From the NCBI GenBank assembly GCA_046728015.1, contig JBKPDQ010000163.1, forward strand, positions 1-16,150: a DNA stretch of 16,150 bases. Reading direction: 5' to 3'. Under the pieces are notes generated by a model. It was not told where the DNA came from. It saw only the letters and a program-made list of their open reading frames with translations, and did not search any database. Numbering within the stretch: position 1 is the stretch's first letter; every line of letters begins with the position of its first letter. Below are positions 15,074-16,150 of this stretch, piece by piece. Source of the stretch: DATAFO01 sp046728015 (lineage in GTDB: Bacteria > Actinomycetota > Thermoleophilia > Solirubrobacterales > 70-9). A program made the translations under genes and the position numbers.

Positions 15074-15183
15074 ACCGCTGCTTCCTATGCGTTCAGAAGG
15101 TCCACGGACAGGGACGGTGAGGACGCTGGGGAGGCGTAGGGACGGATCGACACTCATATCGTCCAAGCTGGGGCCGAAAGGTC

Positions 15184-15211
15184 GTCGGTTCAAATCCGAC
15201 CGCCCCGACTA
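15184..15211 (+). tRNA. tRNA 3'-end fragment (T-arm and acceptor strand only)
   Basis: GTCGG (15184-15188), TTCAAAT loop (15189-15195) and CCGAC (15196-15200) form a perfect T-arm with the conserved TTC. It is followed by a seven-base acceptor strand CGCCCCG (15201-15207), a discriminator A and CTA in place of CCA. About 48 bases upstream, where the 5' half should begin, there is no matching CGGGGCG strand and no D-arm A-box, so the gene is not intact and the amino-acid identity is unknown. Partial tRNA 3' ends of this size are typical att sites left by integrating elements. Confidence 0.55.
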
Positions 15212-15322
15212 GGCGAAAGTCCGCTCCGGAAGCCTCAAGACAGTGTCGCAAGGCCCTCTGCCCAGTTCGCCCAACGCAGCGCGACCTAGACTGACGGCGC
15301 TCGAACGAATCGCCGGATTGAC

Positions 15323-15330
15323 AAGGAGGT
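15323..15330 (+). promoter_or_regulatory. Near-perfect Shine-Dalgarno
   Basis: AAGGAGGT lies five bases before ATG 15336 and fixes the start of the small gene that follows. It is complementary to the conserved 3' end of bacterial 16S rRNA, so strong translation is expected. Confidence 0.75.
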
Positions 15331-15335
15331 GGGCG

Positions 15336-15818
15336 ATGTCGGAGGAGAGGATGGTCGATGCAGTGCGCGAGGCCTTGGCCGCGCGAGGCATCGGCGAGGA
15401 GGTGGTCGCCGCCGGCCAGTTCAATCCCCGCGGCCACACGGGCGGGCTGTTCGTGGGTGGGCTTGCAGGCGATGAAGCCGGCAGCAAGCTTGGTGGTGTC
15501 GCGGATGCCGTCGGCACAGCGCCCGGCTCGCTGGCGGGGATGCGGGCCGCGGACGCCACCACGGGGCTCCCGGACACGATGCTGGTCGGGGTCACCGACA
15601 AGGCGGTGTATGGGTTCGCCGGACGCAGTAGAAGCGCGGCGCCCACCGAAATTGCCTTTCAGGTTCCCCGCGCCGGGCTCAGCGCCAAGGTGCATCAGAG
15701 AGTAAACGTGCGCGTGCTGGAGTTGATCGACGAGGCCAGCGGATCGACGATTGAGCTCGAAGGCAACCGGCTGCCGGTGACGCACTCGAAGGACGTGATC
15801 GAGGCGCTCACCGGCTGA
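15336..15818 (+). CDS. Small conserved-looking protein of unknown function
   Basis: A 160-residue soluble protein; no signal peptide or clear membrane helix. A charged N-terminal helix (residues 1-20) is followed by a glycine-rich segment at about 30-70 ('HTGGLFVGGLAGDEAG'). From about 80 a beta-rich half begins with 'DTMLVGVTDKAVYGFAG', alternates strands and ends in a helix 'SKDVIEAL'. The C-terminal half resembles small bacterial PH-like domains ('vgvTd..ly.f'), but this is a weak impression and no function is assigned. The start is set by the AAGGAGGT five bases upstream; a longer in-frame start at 15243 would add an unlikely Pro/Arg-rich stretch. It lies just beyond the tRNA fragment and before a transposase remnant, so it may be part of transferred DNA. 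Confidence 0.72.
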   Translation: MSEERMVDAVREALAARGIGEEVVAAGQFNPRGHTGGLFVGGLAGDEAGSKLGGVADAVGTAPGSLAGMRAADATTGLPDTMLVGVTDKAVYGFAGRSRSAAPTEIAFQVPRAGLSAKVHQRVNVRVLELIDEASGSTIELEGNRLPVTHSKDVIEALTG

Positions 15819-15832
15819 GCTCCTTGCCCGGC

Positions 15833-15847
15833 GGCCGGCGATCGGCC
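15833..15847. terminator. Weak hairpin after the small gene
   Basis: GGCCG and CGGCC pair around the loop GCGAT, 15 bases after the stop codon. The stem is only five base pairs with no T-run. The remaining bases up to 16056 show no gene and no clear inverted-repeat end; they may include the end of the insertion sequence. Confidence 0.25.
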
Positions 15848-16056
15848 CCCGAGCGAGCGCCTTGGCAACAAGGTGGAGGCCAGATTGCCGCTTCTCGTCT
15901 CTATGAAGAAGGGCTTCGTGTCAAGTAGCGGTCGCTAGGTCAGGGTCCTCTGGCTGGGTGGGGATGGGGAGCAGCGCTCATGTCTCTATGGCCTCCTCGG
16001 CGGGAGGACCAGGCGAAATCGGATGGTCGCTCCTGGGCGCAAGTCCAAAAGGGCGG

Positions 16057-16150
16057 TCAGGCCGCCAGACGAAGAGCGGCGCCTCTTGGAGCGGGTTGAA
16101 AGGGCTGGTTTCGGGTCAGCATGTGCCAGATCGCCTCGCTCAGCTTGCGG
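16057..16150 (-). mobile_element. C-terminus of an IS110-like transposase (runs off the window)
   Basis: The leftward frame entering at the window edge reads 'RKLSEAIWHMLTRNQPF' and, after about a dozen more residues, ends 'LRLAA' at a TGA (16059-16057). This matches, as I recall, the C-terminal signature of IS110/IS116/IS902 transposases ('RKLAEAIWHML...'), which are DEDD-type recombinases guided by a bridge RNA. Only about 31 residues are present, so intactness cannot be judged. IS110 elements lack typical terminal inverted repeats, and none was seen. It lies next to the tRNA fragment and a small unknown gene, supporting a mobile boundary. Confidence 0.6.

Larger units (their letters stand above)
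14692..15335. other. Long gap with integration-scar features
   Basis: About 640 bases without a convincing gene. The left part must hold the promoter of the leftward cluster; no confident -10/-35 pair could be picked. A rightward frame of 69 codons (14805-15014) has a purine-rich Shine-Dalgarno-like stretch but poor third-position GC and arginine/serine-rich low complexity, so it is not called. The right part contains the TTGGTACCG direct repeats and the tRNA 3'-end fragment, listed separately. A leftward frame here reads 'GAVGFEPTTF', a well-known spurious translation of tRNA T-arm sequence on the opposite strand. Confidence 0.5.

Noticed and set aside
15136..15211. Complete tRNA gene
   Set aside because: Only the T-arm and 3' acceptor strand are present; there is no matching 5' acceptor strand, D-arm or anticodon arm at the right distance.
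15093..15785. Long leftward open frame containing 'GAVGFEPTTF'
   Set aside because: This phrase is a familiar spurious product of the strand opposite a tRNA T-arm; the frame also lies antisense to the well-supported gene at 15336-15818.
1..16150. CRISPR arrays or long direct repeats
   Set aside because: No regularly spaced repeats were seen anywhere in the window.

Overview
The window is high-GC DNA (roughly two thirds G+C by eye). Its gene style fits an actinobacterium, perhaps of the Thermoleophilia type: GTG and TTG starts, ATGA/GTGA overlaps, a DUF1206 membrane protein and long C-rich antisense frames. That placement is inference from protein style only; no rRNA or other phylogenetic marker is present.

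Left part (1-5204). After about 280 bases with no recognisable intact gene comes an M19-type metallodipeptidase. It overlaps, by ATGA, a truncated FAD-oxidase remnant. Then follows a leftward group reading PAP2 phosphatase, diacylglycerol-kinase-like lipid kinase, DUF1206 membrane protein, with overlapping ends. A second PAP2 phosphatase is divergent from the first and carries an apparent one-base frameshift near 4485. The short gap between the two PAP2 genes holds an inverted repeat. Together these genes suggest polyprenyl- or phosphatidate-type lipid turnover.

Middle (5205-6581). Two hairpins lie beyond the end of a leftward pair: a four-helix membrane protein and a secreted protein of unknown function.

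Main cluster (6751-14679, all leftward). Five genes, tightly packed: (1) a 1043-residue protein with a PIG-L-type deacetylase domain, beta-sandwich-like segments, a glutamine-amidotransferase-like segment and a C-terminal cyclic-nucleotide-binding (cNMP) domain; (2) a BshA-like GT4 glycosyltransferase; (3) a short, divergent BshC-like protein; (4) a BshB-like deacetylase; (5) an MFS transporter with a C-terminal cNMP domain. Genes 2-4 match the three steps of bacillithiol synthesis (GlcNAc-malate formation, deacetylation, cysteine addition). The third enzyme looks like BshC and not like the CysS-like MshC of mycothiol synthesis. The cluster therefore looks like a bacillithiol-type thiol or related aminosugar-conjugate pathway, flanked by two proteins carrying cyclic-nucleotide sensor domains. 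This is the most interesting part of the window.

Right end (14680-16150). A 656-base gap contains a strong Shine-Dalgarno for the cluster, a tandem TTGGTACCG repeat and the 3' end of a tRNA gene without its 5' half, probably an attachment-site scar. Beyond it are a small gene of unknown function with a near-perfect Shine-Dalgarno and, at the edge, the C-terminus of a transposase resembling the IS110 family. This end looks like an integration boundary.
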